Positions 1 through 6,563 of a stretch of DNA of 24,718 nt are shown one piece after another. The DNA comes from Firmicutes bacterium UBA3930 (GTDB lineage Bacteria; Bacillota; Clostridia; Caldicoprobacterales; Caldicoprobacteraceae). Each line of letters starts with the position of its first letter. Within the stretch, counting starts at the first letter, position 1. Made by a program: the position numbers and the translations under genes. The DNA lies in contig DGEI01000021.1 in the NCBI GenBank assembly GCA_002385885.1, forward strand, positions 1-24,718, in the 5' to 3' direction. The notes beneath the pieces were generated by a model. That model worked only from the letters and a program-made list of their open reading frames with translations, was not told where the DNA came from and did no database searches.

Positions 1-65
1 CGGCGATTCGAACGCCGGACACCTGGATTAAAAGTCCAGTGCTCTACCTGCTGAGCTAATGGGTC
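1..65 (-). tRNA. tRNA-Lys (anticodon TTT), 3' end cut by window edge
   Basis: Read on the minus strand, bases 65-59 form the 5' acceptor strand. They are followed by TA, a D arm (GCTC...GAGC), an anticodon stem CTGGA/TCCAG closing the loop CTTTTAA with anticodon TTT at 32-30, a five-base variable region, and a T arm CGGCG-TTCGAAT-CGCCG ending at base 1. Only the 3' acceptor strand and CCA region lie outside the window. A lysine identity follows directly from the TTT anticodon. Confidence 0.95.
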
Positions 66-88
66 ACAGAAAATTGAATGCAGATAAT

Positions 89-117
89 ATAATACACAAG
101 ACTTATGAAAAAGTCAA
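89..117 (-). promoter_or_regulatory. Promoter of the tRNA-Lys gene
   Basis: On the minus strand TTGACT (117-112) and TATTAT (94-89) are separated by exactly 17 bases, close to the sigma-A consensus. The predicted start is about 17 bases upstream of the mature tRNA 5' end. The rest of the gap between the tRNA and the next gene (118-274) shows only AT-rich sequence with a weak AAACC/GGTTT hairpin; I see no gene there. Confidence 0.7.
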
Positions 118-274
118 CCCAAAAATTATTTTTATTTGTTTTCTCTCCTGCATGTTATTTGAAAAAGTAAATTCCATCCCAATAAGCATAAATGTGGAAG
201 CAACTTTTGCAAACCGGAATTTGGTTTTTCAATTGACACATTTATATATAAACATTTATACGGCTGCTGTCTCT

Positions 275-1681
275 TTATTGCAGCTTTGAAGCAATATCCC
301 TTGCCACCACAATGCCGGTAACCGAAGCCTGCATAAGCCCGCGGGTAATACCGGCTCCATCTCCGATAGCATACAAATTTATAACTGGGGTTTCAAATTT
401 TTCATTAACCTCTACCTTGCTGCTGTAGAATTTAACCTCTACTCCGTAAAGCAGGACATCCCGGGAATAAAGCCCCGGTGCAATCTTATCAAAGGCCTTT
501 AGAGCTTCAACAATTGATGTAAGATATCGCTGCGGCAGTACGTAGCTCAAATCCCCCGGTACGGCGCTCTTCAGCGTGGGAACGGTGGCTGATTTTTTAA
601 GCCTGCTGTAATCGGTCCTTCTTCCCATGAGCAAATCACCCAGACGCTGCACCATAATTCCGCCGCCGGTCAGCATATTGGCCAGATAGGCAATATACTT
701 GCCATATTCAATTGGCTGGTTAAAAGGCTGTGTAAACCGTGTAGACACCAGCACAGCGAAGTTTGTATTGTCAGTTTTTAAAGCCGGATCCGAATAACTA
801 TGCCCGTTTACAACGGCAAGCTTGCCGTCATAGTGTTCTTCAGATACCACGCCTCCCGGGTTCATGCAAAAAGTCCTTACCTTGTTCTCAAAAGTATCGG
901 AATAATACACCAGTTTCGCCTCATACAGATCCCTGGTTAAGTGATCCATAACGGCATTGGGCACTTCCACCCGGACTCCGATATCCACTTCATTGTTATA
1001 AATGGTTATGCCATGCTGCCTGGCCTGCCCGGCTAACCAGCCGGCTCCATCCCGCCCCGGCGCCGCCACAACATACTCGCATTCGATGGTTTCCGTTCGT
1101 CCCTGCTTCTCTATGATTACGCCCGTCACCTTTCCATCCTTAACAATGATGTCCTTTGCTGTGGTAAGGGGACTGAACTCTATACCATTGTTTTCAACCA
1201 AATAGTCATACATGGCTTTTAGCACATTAAACGCCTTTTCTGTACCCAGATGCCTTACGGCACATGGGATCAAACGTATATTATGCTTTAAAGCTTCATA
1301 CCTTATCTCTTCCACTCTTGCAGTATTAACACCATGGAGATCCGATGCAGCCCCAAAGCTTAAATAAATGTCATCTGCATACTTTATAAGTTCATTTGCC
1401 TTATCCTCATCCATATAGTCCAGGATGCGCCCTCCTACTTCAGGACTCATAGTCAGCTTGCCATCACTAAATGCCCCGGCCCCGGACCATCCGCTAACAA
1501 TTGCACAAGGCCGGCAATTGGCGCATTTTTCGGTAGTGCGTGCAGGGCATACCCGTTTGGTTATGGTCAACCCCTTATCGATGATCAAAACCTTGAGATC
1601 CCTTTGATGTTTTACCAGTTCCAAAGCAGTAAATATCCCCGCCGGTCCTGCCCCGACAATTACTACATTATAGCGTTTCAT
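275..1681 (-). CDS. NAD(P)/FAD-dependent dehydrogenase (COG2509-type), substrate unknown
   Basis: The 468-residue protein starts with a Rossmann FAD-binding motif, VVIVGAGPAG (residues 6-15). A cysteine cluster follows at C45, C53, C56 and C59, then a GAGAFSDGKL stretch (67-76). Near the C-terminus, NLYAIGDGAGITRGLMQAS is a second FAD-contacting motif typical of flavoprotein oxidoreductases. This arrangement matches the uncharacterised FAD-dependent dehydrogenase family COG2509; the physiological substrate is not known for the family as far as I can say. It is probably cytosolic, as no signal peptide or membrane segment is visible. The start follows AAGGAGGG at a slightly long spacing; a four-codon ATG-CAT-AAA-AAA-TGA lies in between and its stop overlaps the true ATG. 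It has its own promoter and stands alone between the DUF1858 terminator and the tRNA. Confidence 0.9.
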   Translation of the reverse strand: MKRYNVVIVGAGPAGIFTALELVKHQRDLKVLIIDKGLTITKRVCPARTTEKCANCRPCAIVSGWSGAGAFSDGKLTMSPEVGGRILDYMDEDKANELIKYADDIYLSFGAASDLHGVNTARVEEIRYEALKHNIRLIPCAVRHLGTEKAFNVLKAMYDYLVENNGIEFSPLTTAKDIIVKDGKVTGVIIEKQGRTETIECEYVVAAPGRDGAGWLAGQARQHGITIYNNEVDIGVRVEVPNAVMDHLTRDLYEAKLVYYSDTFENKVRTFCMNPGGVVSEEHYDGKLAVVNGHSYSDPALKTDNTNFAVLVSTRFTQPFNQPIEYGKYIAYLANMLTGGGIMVQRLGDLLMGRRTDYSRLKKSATVPTLKSAVPGDLSYVLPQRYLTSIVEALKAFDKIAPGLYSRDVLLYGVEVKFYSSKVEVNEKFETPVINLYAIGDGAGITRGLMQASVTGIVVARDIASKLQ

Positions 1682-1747
1682 TTTTTATGCATTCCCTCCT
1701 TAGAAATCGGCCGGTGCAATCATTGTTATAGTTTCAACTCCCCGCTA

Positions 1748-1776
1748 ATCATATCAGAAAGACATAATTTTATCAA
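1748..1776 (-). promoter_or_regulatory. Promoter of the FAD-dependent dehydrogenase gene
   Basis: On the minus strand TTGATA (1776-1771) and TATGAT (1753-1748) are 17 bases apart. The -10 is preceded by TG plus one base (TGATATGAT), an extended -10. It lies just after the terminator at 1787-1831, so the gene is likely transcribed independently of the sulfur cluster. Confidence 0.65.
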
Positions 1777-1782
1777 CAAACA

Positions 1783-1831
1783 AGCAAAAAACCCTTCCTT
1801 ATACCAGCTGTCCGGTGTAAAGAAGGGTTTT
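1783..1831 (-). terminator. Intrinsic terminator after the DUF1858 gene
   Basis: On the minus strand an AAAAACCCTTC arm pairs with GAAGGGTTTTTT across a roughly 25-base loop that can pair further internally. The T run continues directly from the stem. It lies about 15 bases after the stop codon of the DUF1858 gene and marks the end of the sulfur amino-acid cluster. Confidence 0.85.
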
Positions 1832-1845
1832 TACTTCTTATGAAC

Positions 1846-2049
1846 TTACTCCTCATCCATGTATTCATTAAGTGCCTTGACCAGTTCATCAACATCAATC
1901 CCGTGGACAGCCGATGCCTCTTCCAGGCTTTCGCCGGTTGCTATCGGGCATCCCAGGCAATGCATACCATAGCGCATGAAAACAGAAGCAGTCCCCCGGT
2001 TTTTCTGCAGAACCTGTGCAATGGTCATATCTTTGGTTACCTGTGCCAT
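1846..2049 (-). CDS. DUF1858 domain protein (small CxxC redox-type protein)
   Basis: This 67-residue protein is essentially one DUF1858 domain, the family also described as the hybrid-cluster-protein-associated redox disulfide domain. The hallmark CLGCP motif places C31 and C34 as a CxxC pair at the start of a helix, after a short N-terminal helix with the family-like MTIAQVLQKNRG. The length is normal for stand-alone members. The biochemical role of the family is unproven; a thiol/disulfide or metal-related function is inferred from the CxxC. The start is supported by GGGAGG seven bases upstream of ATG. It is the last gene after metA, 86 bases away, with a candidate promoter of its own, so it may be co-transcribed or independently expressed. 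The sulfur-metabolism setting fits a thiol role. Confidence 0.88.
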   Translation of the reverse strand: MAQVTKDMTIAQVLQKNRGTASVFMRYGMHCLGCPIATGESLEEASAVHGIDVDELVKALNEYMDEE

Positions 2050-2078
2050 ACAAATACCTCCCTTTATTCCTTTCTTTC

Positions 2079-2107
2079 ATCATACACTTACTTTCTTCAA
2101 TAATCAA
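2079..2107 (-). promoter_or_regulatory. Candidate internal promoter for the DUF1858 gene
   Basis: On the minus strand TTGATT (2107-2102) and TATGAT (2084-2079) are separated by 17 bases in the 86-base gap between metA and the DUF1858 gene. The RBS GGGAGG and ATG follow downstream. This is a consensus match by eye only. Confidence 0.5.
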
Positions 2108-2135
2108 TACCTTTATTCAACTGCTTATCACCCTG

Positions 2136-3053
2136 TCATCCAATCTCATCCAGATTATATGGGGTTTCCTGGTAAACATAATAATTAAGCCAGTTTGAAA
2201 ACAACAGGTTGGCATGTCCCCTCCAGTTTACAACAGGTGCTGCCTGAGGATCATCTCCCGGAAAATAATTCTTCGGCAGGCTTATGTCCAGTTTCCTGGC
2301 AATATCCCTGTCGTATTCAGCCTTCAAAGTAAGGGGATCATATTCAGAATGACCCGTCACAAAGATCTGTCTGCCGTTTCTGGCTGTGACTATATAAACC
2401 CCGGCTTCATCGGATTCAGCCAGAATTTCCAGGCCAGATACCTTTTCAATATCTTCTTTTCTTACTTCGGTATGCCTTGAGTGAGGAACATAAAACACAT
2501 CATCAAACCCTCTGAAAAGTTTTTCGTGTTTCTTGTGAATCCTGTGAGGAAACACCCCAAACATCTTTTGGGGCAACGGATACTTGGGTATACCGTAGTG
2601 ATGATACAAACCCGCCTGAGCTCCCCAGCATATATGGAATGTTGAAAAAACGTTGGTAACACTCCAGTCCATAATTTCCTTCAGCTCATCCCAGTAGTCT
2701 ACCTCCTCAAAATCAAGCTGTTCCACAGGAGCACCCGTTATTATCATACCGTCAAACTTGCTGTCACGTATCTCATCAAATACGTTATAGAATTTAATGA
2801 GGTGTTCCCTGGAGGTATTCCTGGAAACATGGGTCCTGGGATGCAGCAGAACGATATCCACCTGCAGGGGAGAATTCCCAAGGAGACGCAAGATCTGTGT
2901 CTCAGTTGCTATCTTGTTGGGCATAAGGTTTAATATAACAATATTCAAAGGGCGGATATCCTGGTGCAAAGCCCTGTCTTCGTACATTACAAATATATTT
3001 TCATTGGTAAGTGCTTCAGCAGCGGGTAGATCATTTGGTATTTTTATCGGCAT
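2136..3053 (-). CDS. metA: Homoserine O-acetyltransferase (MetA family)
   Basis: A 305-residue member of the MetA (homoserine transacylase) family, which acylates the hydroxyl of L-homoserine at the first committed step to methionine. The catalytic cysteine is C142 in the motif HICWGAQAG; H235 and E237 in TGHSEYDP complete the expected active site. Residue 111, in APVEQL, is glutamate. In this family Glu111 marks acetyl-CoA users (as characterised in Bacillus cereus MetA), whereas Gly111 marks succinyl-CoA users such as the E. coli enzyme. An acetyl product is also what MetY in the same cluster needs. Many automatic annotations would call this a succinyltransferase; the residue and context argue against that. 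It starts 15 bases after the cysK stop, so the two are co-transcribed. No S-box or T-box leader is visible before it. Confidence 0.95.
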   Translation of the reverse strand: MPIKIPNDLPAAEALTNENIFVMYEDRALHQDIRPLNIVILNLMPNKIATETQILRLLGNSPLQVDIVLLHPRTHVSRNTSREHLIKFYNVFDEIRDSKFDGMIITGAPVEQLDFEEVDYWDELKEIMDWSVTNVFSTFHICWGAQAGLYHHYGIPKYPLPQKMFGVFPHRIHKKHEKLFRGFDDVFYVPHSRHTEVRKEDIEKVSGLEILAESDEAGVYIVTARNGRQIFVTGHSEYDPLTLKAEYDRDIARKLDISLPKNYFPGDDPQAAPVVNWRGHANLLFSNWLNYYVYQETPYNLDEIG

Positions 3054-3068
3054 ATCCCATCTCCTTCC

Positions 3069-4004
3069 TTATATTTCCCTGAATAGATCCGTCGACAGAT
3101 ATCTTTCACCCGTATCGGGCAGAATCACTACTATCATTTTCCCCCTGTTCTCTTCTCTCCGGGCAACCTCCGTAGCTGCATAAACCGCTGCGCCGGAGGA
3201 TATTCCCACCAGTAAACCTTCGGTTTTTGCCAGCATTCTGGAAGTGTCAAAAGCATCATCATTCTTTACCTTAATTATTTCGTCTATGATGCCGGTGTTT
3301 AAAACTTCCGGCACAAAGCCTGCGCCTATCCCCTGAATTTTATGGGGCCCCGGTTTCCCTCCCGACAATACAGGTGAATCAAAAGGCTCAACGGCTATAA
3401 CTTTCACATCGGGCTTTCTCTGCTTCAATACCTCACCGACCCCGGTCAGGGTGCCTCCCGTTCCTATTCCCGCAACCAGAATGTCTATCTTCCCATCGGT
3501 GTCACGCCAGATCTCTTCGGCGGTTGTTTTCCTGTGAATCTCGGGATTTGCAGGATTTGCAAACTGCTGTGGTATGAACGAACCGGGAATGCTTTCCGCC
3601 AGCTCTTTGGCTTTATTTATTGCTCCCTTCATACCTTCAACACCGGGTGTGAGCACAAGCTCGGCTCCCAAAGCTTTCAGCAGGCTCCTGCGTTCAATGC
3701 TCATGGTATCGGGCATGGTCAGAATCAGCCTGTACCCCTTTGCCGCAGCTACAAAAGCCAGTGCAATACCGGTATTGCCGCTCGTTGGTTCAATAATGAC
3801 AGAGTTCCTGTCAATCAGCCCTTTTCTTTCCGCATCATCAATCATAGAAAAGCCAATTCTGTCCTTCACGCTTCCCCCGGGATTAAAATACTCCAATTTG
3901 GCAATAAGCCTTGCAGTCAATTCGTTAACAGTGTTATAATTTGTCAGCTCCAACAGCGGCGTGTTGCCGATAAGATCCGTCAATTTGCCAGCAATTTTTC
4001 CCAT
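3069..4004 (-). CDS. cysK: Cysteine synthase A (O-acetylserine sulfhydrylase)
   Basis: A PLP enzyme of fold type II that makes cysteine from O-acetylserine and sulfide. Counting from a TTG at 4010, the PLP lysine is K49 in NPGGSVKDR, the substrate loop is TSGNTG (76-81), and the phosphate-binding loop is GTGGT (183-187). The length (311-313 residues) is normal. I prefer the ATG at 4004: the reading frame can start at TTG 4010, but GGGAGG plus a ten-base spacer also serves the ATG and MGKIAGKLTDLIGNTPL looks like the usual family start. It lies between the second Rrf2 gene (28-base gap) and metA (15-base gap). In B. subtilis CysK is also the co-regulator that binds the Rrf2 repressor CymR, which makes its place beside two Rrf2 genes meaningful. 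No cysE is visible in the window. Confidence 0.96.
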   Translation of the reverse strand: MGKIAGKLTDLIGNTPLLELTNYNTVNELTARLIAKLEYFNPGGSVKDRIGFSMIDDAERKGLIDRNSVIIEPTSGNTGIALAFVAAAKGYRLILTMPDTMSIERRSLLKALGAELVLTPGVEGMKGAINKAKELAESIPGSFIPQQFANPANPEIHRKTTAEEIWRDTDGKIDILVAGIGTGGTLTGVGEVLKQRKPDVKVIAVEPFDSPVLSGGKPGPHKIQGIGAGFVPEVLNTGIIDEIIKVKNDDAFDTSRMLAKTEGLLVGISSGAAVYAATEVARREENRGKMIVVILPDTGERYLSTDLFREI

Positions 4005-4032
4005 AAACAATCATCCTCCCAAATTTTTTTGC

Positions 4033-4482
4033 TTAAATGTAGTACATATATCCGGCCAGTACTTCGTTTTTGTACGCCTCAGCCAGGTCCTTGAGAGTAA
4101 TACTGTCAGTAACCTGATTCACTCCGTCTCTCACCATCGCCCAGACGTACTTGGTTATACACATATCGGCCCTCTTGCAGCCTTCTCCCTTTTTATTCTG
4201 TTTTACGCACTTAACCGGTGCAAGATCACCTTCCACCGTTCTTAGTATACGGCCAACCGTTATGAATTCAGGCGGCATGGTAAGGAAATAGCCCCCCGAA
4301 GGCCCCCTTATACTTCCTATTAAGCCAGCCCTTCTAAGGACCGATAAAATTTGTTCAAGGTATTTTTCCGGTATGCTCTGTCTTTCAGCAATACTCTTTG
4401 CTGAAACACCGTTTTCATAGGAATATAAGGCCAGATCCAGCATTGCCTTAACTCCGTATCTGCCTTTTGCTGAAATAGTCAT
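4033..4482 (-). CDS. Rrf2 family regulator with cysteine triad and C-terminal -YYI
   Basis: A 149-residue Rrf2/IscR/CymR family transcription factor. The N-terminal winged helix includes the recognition region AERQSIPEKYLEQI (about 32-45) and the wing RGPSGGY (59-65). A dimerisation helix follows, containing C92, C102 and C108 (CX9CX5C). In IscR a comparable triad with a histidine holds a [2Fe-2S] cluster; here the position three residues after the last cysteine is K111, not His. The protein ends GYMYYI, closely like the C-terminus of CymR, which docks in CysK. It therefore mixes IscR-like and CymR-like traits. ATG overlaps the metY stop codon (ATGA), showing translational coupling, and cysK follows 28 bases later. 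The effector and DNA site are inferred, not proven. Confidence 0.93.
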   Translation of the reverse strand: MTISAKGRYGVKAMLDLALYSYENGVSAKSIAERQSIPEKYLEQILSVLRRAGLIGSIRGPSGGYFLTMPPEFITVGRILRTVEGDLAPVKCVKQNKKGEGCKRADMCITKYVWAMVRDGVNQVTDSITLKDLAEAYKNEVLAGYMYYI

Positions 4483-5777
4483 ACCTGCTCACCCACTGCC
4501 TTTCTTAAAGCCTGATCCAAATCGCAGATGAGATCGTCCGCATCCTCTATCCCGACTGAAATCCTAATCATATCAGGAGCTACTCCTGCAATCCGCTGTT
4601 CCTCTTCTGACAGTTGAGCATGAGTAGTACTTGCAGGATGAATTACCAAGGATTTGGCATCAGCCACATTGGCCAGATGGGAGAATATCTCAACTCCATT
4701 TATAAACCTTTTGCAGGCTTCAATATCACCTTTTATTCCAAAAGTGAATATCGCCCCTGCTCCCTTAGGAAAATATTTCTGAGCCAGATCATAATACTTA
4801 TTGCCCTCCAGGTTAGGGTAATTAACCCATGAAACAGCTGGATGCCCTTTTAAGTACTCCACAATTTTTCTTGTGTTTTCCACATGCTTTTCTACTCTCA
4901 AAGACAGGGTTTCAAGTCCCAGAAGCAGAAGAAATGAGTTGAAGGGGCTTATACAAGCACCGGTATCCCTTAACCACTGTGTTCTTATCTTGGCAATATA
5001 AGCGGCAGCTCCAAAGGCTTTGGTGTAAACAAGCCCATGATAAGTCGGATCAGGCTGTGTTAATTCTGAAAATCTACCGCTTGCTTCCCAGTCAAAATTA
5101 CCCGAGTCAACTATTACCCCGCCAATGGATGTGCCGTGACCTCCGATAAATTTTGTTGCGGAGTGGACCACTACATCAGCCCCGTATTCTATTGGCCTTA
5201 TCAAATACGGAGTGCCGAATGTATTGTCAACTATGAGTGGGATACCGTATTCATGGGCAATTTTGGCAACCGCTTCTATGTCAACAATATTGATCCCCGG
5301 ATTGCCTATGGTCTCTATGTACAGAGCCTTTGTTCTTCCGGTTATTGCTTTTCTGAAGTTTTCCGGGTCATCGGGATCTACGAACGTCACCCTGATGCCC
5401 AGCTTTCTGAAGGTGTGAGAAAATAAATTGAAGGTTCCGCCGTACAGTGTGCTGGCCGAAACTATATCGTCACCCGAAGATGCAATATTCAAAACCGAAT
5501 ACATAACAGCCGCCGACCCCGATGCAGCGGCCACTGCCCCTATTCCTCCCTCAAGGGCGGCCATTCTTTTTTCAAAAACATCGGTAGTGGGGTTCATAAT
5601 CCTGGTGTATATGTTCCCCGCCTCTTCCAGGGCAAATAATTGTGCTGCATGATCGGTGTCATTAAATACATATGATGTGGTCTGGTAGATAGGTACAGCC
5701 CTTGCTCCTGTTGCGGGATCCGGTATCTGTCCTGCGTGAACCTGCAGGGTGTCAAACTTCAGTTTTCTTCCATCCAT
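4479..5777 (-). CDS. metY: O-acetylhomoserine aminocarboxypropyltransferase/sulfhydrylase
   Basis: A 432-residue Cys/Met-metabolism PLP enzyme (fold type I). It converts O-acetylhomoserine plus sulfide to homocysteine, the direct sulfhydrylation route. The PLP lysine is K209 in HSATKFIGGHG, the cofactor ring contact is D184 in VDNTFGTPY, and the tyrosine of YTRIMNPT (57-64) contributes to the neighbouring active site. The length and the STLYGGTFNLF segment are typical of MetY rather than the shorter cystathionine gamma-synthases (about 380 residues). ATG follows AAGGAGG at good spacing, 27 bases after the first Rrf2 gene, and the stop overlaps the start of the second Rrf2 gene. Together with metA it gives a complete acetylhomoserine pathway. 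Confidence 0.95.
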   Translation of the reverse strand: MDGRKLKFDTLQVHAGQIPDPATGARAVPIYQTTSYVFNDTDHAAQLFALEEAGNIYTRIMNPTTDVFEKRMAALEGGIGAVAAASGSAAVMYSVLNIASSGDDIVSASTLYGGTFNLFSHTFRKLGIRVTFVDPDDPENFRKAITGRTKALYIETIGNPGINIVDIEAVAKIAHEYGIPLIVDNTFGTPYLIRPIEYGADVVVHSATKFIGGHGTSIGGVIVDSGNFDWEASGRFSELTQPDPTYHGLVYTKAFGAAAYIAKIRTQWLRDTGACISPFNSFLLLLGLETLSLRVEKHVENTRKIVEYLKGHPAVSWVNYPNLEGNKYYDLAQKYFPKGAGAIFTFGIKGDIEACKRFINGVEIFSHLANVADAKSLVIHPASTTHAQLSEEEQRIAGVAPDMIRISVGIEDADDLICDLDQALRKAVGEQV

Positions 5778-5804
5778 AAAACAACCTCCTTGAATTCAAT
5801 AAGT

Positions 5805-6251
5805 TTAAATATAGTAGATAAGAGAAGACTTCTCCATCATTCTCTTATATTCCCTTACAAGATCCTCAAGAGTTACCGAATCCACGATATCGTTGATCAT
5901 ACAGTCAATTTTACTCCAGACATGCTTTTCAAGAAACCGTCCCATCGGATCCTCGGTGGAACTCTTATGATCAGAGGATTCTACTACCGAAAGCTTGCCT
6001 TCCAACACCCGCAGAACATCCCCCACCGTGGTGGTTTCACAATCGCAGGCCAGCATATATCCGCCGCGGGCCCCTTTTATGCTCTTTACCATACCGGCTT
6101 TTTTCAGCATATTAAATACCTGCTCAAGATATTTTCCCGATATCCCCTGTCTTTCGGCTACATTGCCTGATGACGTATAGCCGCTTTTGGAATATAGCGC
6201 CAGGTCTACTACTGCCCTTAGCCCGTATCTTCCCCTGGTTGATATTTTCAT
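5805..6251 (-). CDS. Rrf2 family regulator, CymR-like, C-terminal -YYI
   Basis: A 148-residue Rrf2 regulator and the first gene of the sulfur cluster. It begins MKISTRGRYGLRAVVDLALY, the family-typical first helix. The helix-turn-helix region AERQGISGKYLEQVF (32-46) and wing KGARGGY (59-65) follow. It lacks the CX9CX5C triad of its neighbour; its cysteines (C69, C71, C117) are elsewhere. It ends SSLIYYI, again a CymR/SAT-type CysK-docking tail. CymR of Bacillus and Staphylococcus represses sulfur assimilation genes with CysK as partner, and the operon context here fits such a role, including autoregulation through the dyad just upstream. The symbol cymR is plausible but not assigned, because two candidate paralogues are present. 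Confidence 0.93.
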   Translation of the reverse strand: MKISTRGRYGLRAVVDLALYSKSGYTSSGNVAERQGISGKYLEQVFNMLKKAGMVKSIKGARGGYMLACDCETTTVGDVLRVLEGKLSVVESSDHKSSTEDPMGRFLEKHVWSKIDCMINDIVDSVTLEDLVREYKRMMEKSSLIYYI

Positions 6252-6300
6252 TTAAAATCTCCCACCATTATTTATCTGTTCCTCATTTTATATTATAGTT

Positions 6301-6322
6301 TAGTATTCCTATATGATTAGTA
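6301..6322 (-). promoter_or_regulatory. Candidate Rrf2/CymR operator in the sulfur operon leader
   Basis: An imperfect dyad. On the plus strand the half TAGTATTCCTA (6301-6311) and the half TATGATTAGTA (6312-6322) match in 8 of 11 positions as an inverted repeat. It begins about 10 bases after the predicted transcription start and contains an ATTCCTATAT core resembling, from memory, known CymR sites. Position and symmetry suggest repression by the first-gene product. No binding evidence is available from sequence alone. Confidence 0.4.
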
Positions 6323-6337
6323 TATTTTATTTTTAAT

Positions 6338-6366
6338 ATAATAATACACTCCGGTATGACAGTCAA
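6338..6366 (-). promoter_or_regulatory. Promoter of the Rrf2-metY-Rrf2-cysK-metA operon
   Basis: On the minus strand TTGACT (6366-6361) and TATTAT (6343-6338) are separated by 17 bases. Transcription would begin near 6331, leaving a leader of only about 80 bases before the ATG at 6251. That is too short for a SAM riboswitch or T-box, and neither is recognisable. Confidence 0.65.
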
Positions 6367-6450
6367 TCAAAAATTTTTATTTTAAAAAAATTTTTTTAAA
6401 GCAATGCTTCTCTTTCTCTGAAGAAACACTTCACTTATTACCGCCTTTTT

Positions 6451-6470
6451 AAACAGCTTGCCAGCTGTTT
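6451..6470. repeat. Perfect 8-bp inverted repeat upstream of glgP
   Basis: AAACAGCT and AGCTGTTT are separated by the four-base loop TGCC. It stands in the 312-base divergent region 6252-6563, which otherwise holds the leftward sulfur-operon promoter, AT-rich sequence (6367-6400), and the glgP leader with its 11-bp repeats. No gene lies upstream on either strand that would need a terminator here, so an operator or leader hairpin is more likely than a terminator. Confidence 0.45.
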
Positions 6471-6519
6471 GCTGCAGCCTTATTCATCCATACAGGTGTG
6501 ATGAATTGTACCCGAAGGG

Positions 6520-6541
6520 ACATACTAAATACATACTAAAA
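6520..6541 (+). repeat. Two adjacent 11-bp direct repeats before glgP
   Basis: ACATACTAAAT (6520-6530) is followed at once by ACATACTAAAA (6531-6541), so the repeat period is one helical turn. They end about ten bases before the glgP RBS (AGGAGG, 6552-6557), around the expected promoter and start region. They could be regulator half-sites or chance in AT-rich DNA. Confidence 0.4.
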
Positions 6542-6563
6542 TGATATAAATAGGAGGTCCTGC

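Noticed and set aside
59..289. 76-codon open frame on the plus strand at the left end
   Set aside because: It overlaps the tRNA gene, has no ribosome binding site, and low-complexity AT-rich content; it is most likely a chance frame in the intergenic region.
1895..2107. 70-codon frame overlapping the DUF1858 gene on the same strand
   Set aside because: It is an out-of-frame shadow; the other frame has the recognised CxxC domain and a proper ribosome site.
6252..6563. SAM riboswitch or T-box before the sulfur operon
   Set aside because: The predicted leader is about 80 bases and no S-box core or T-box specifier/antiterminator pattern is seen; a covariance scan would be the decisive test.
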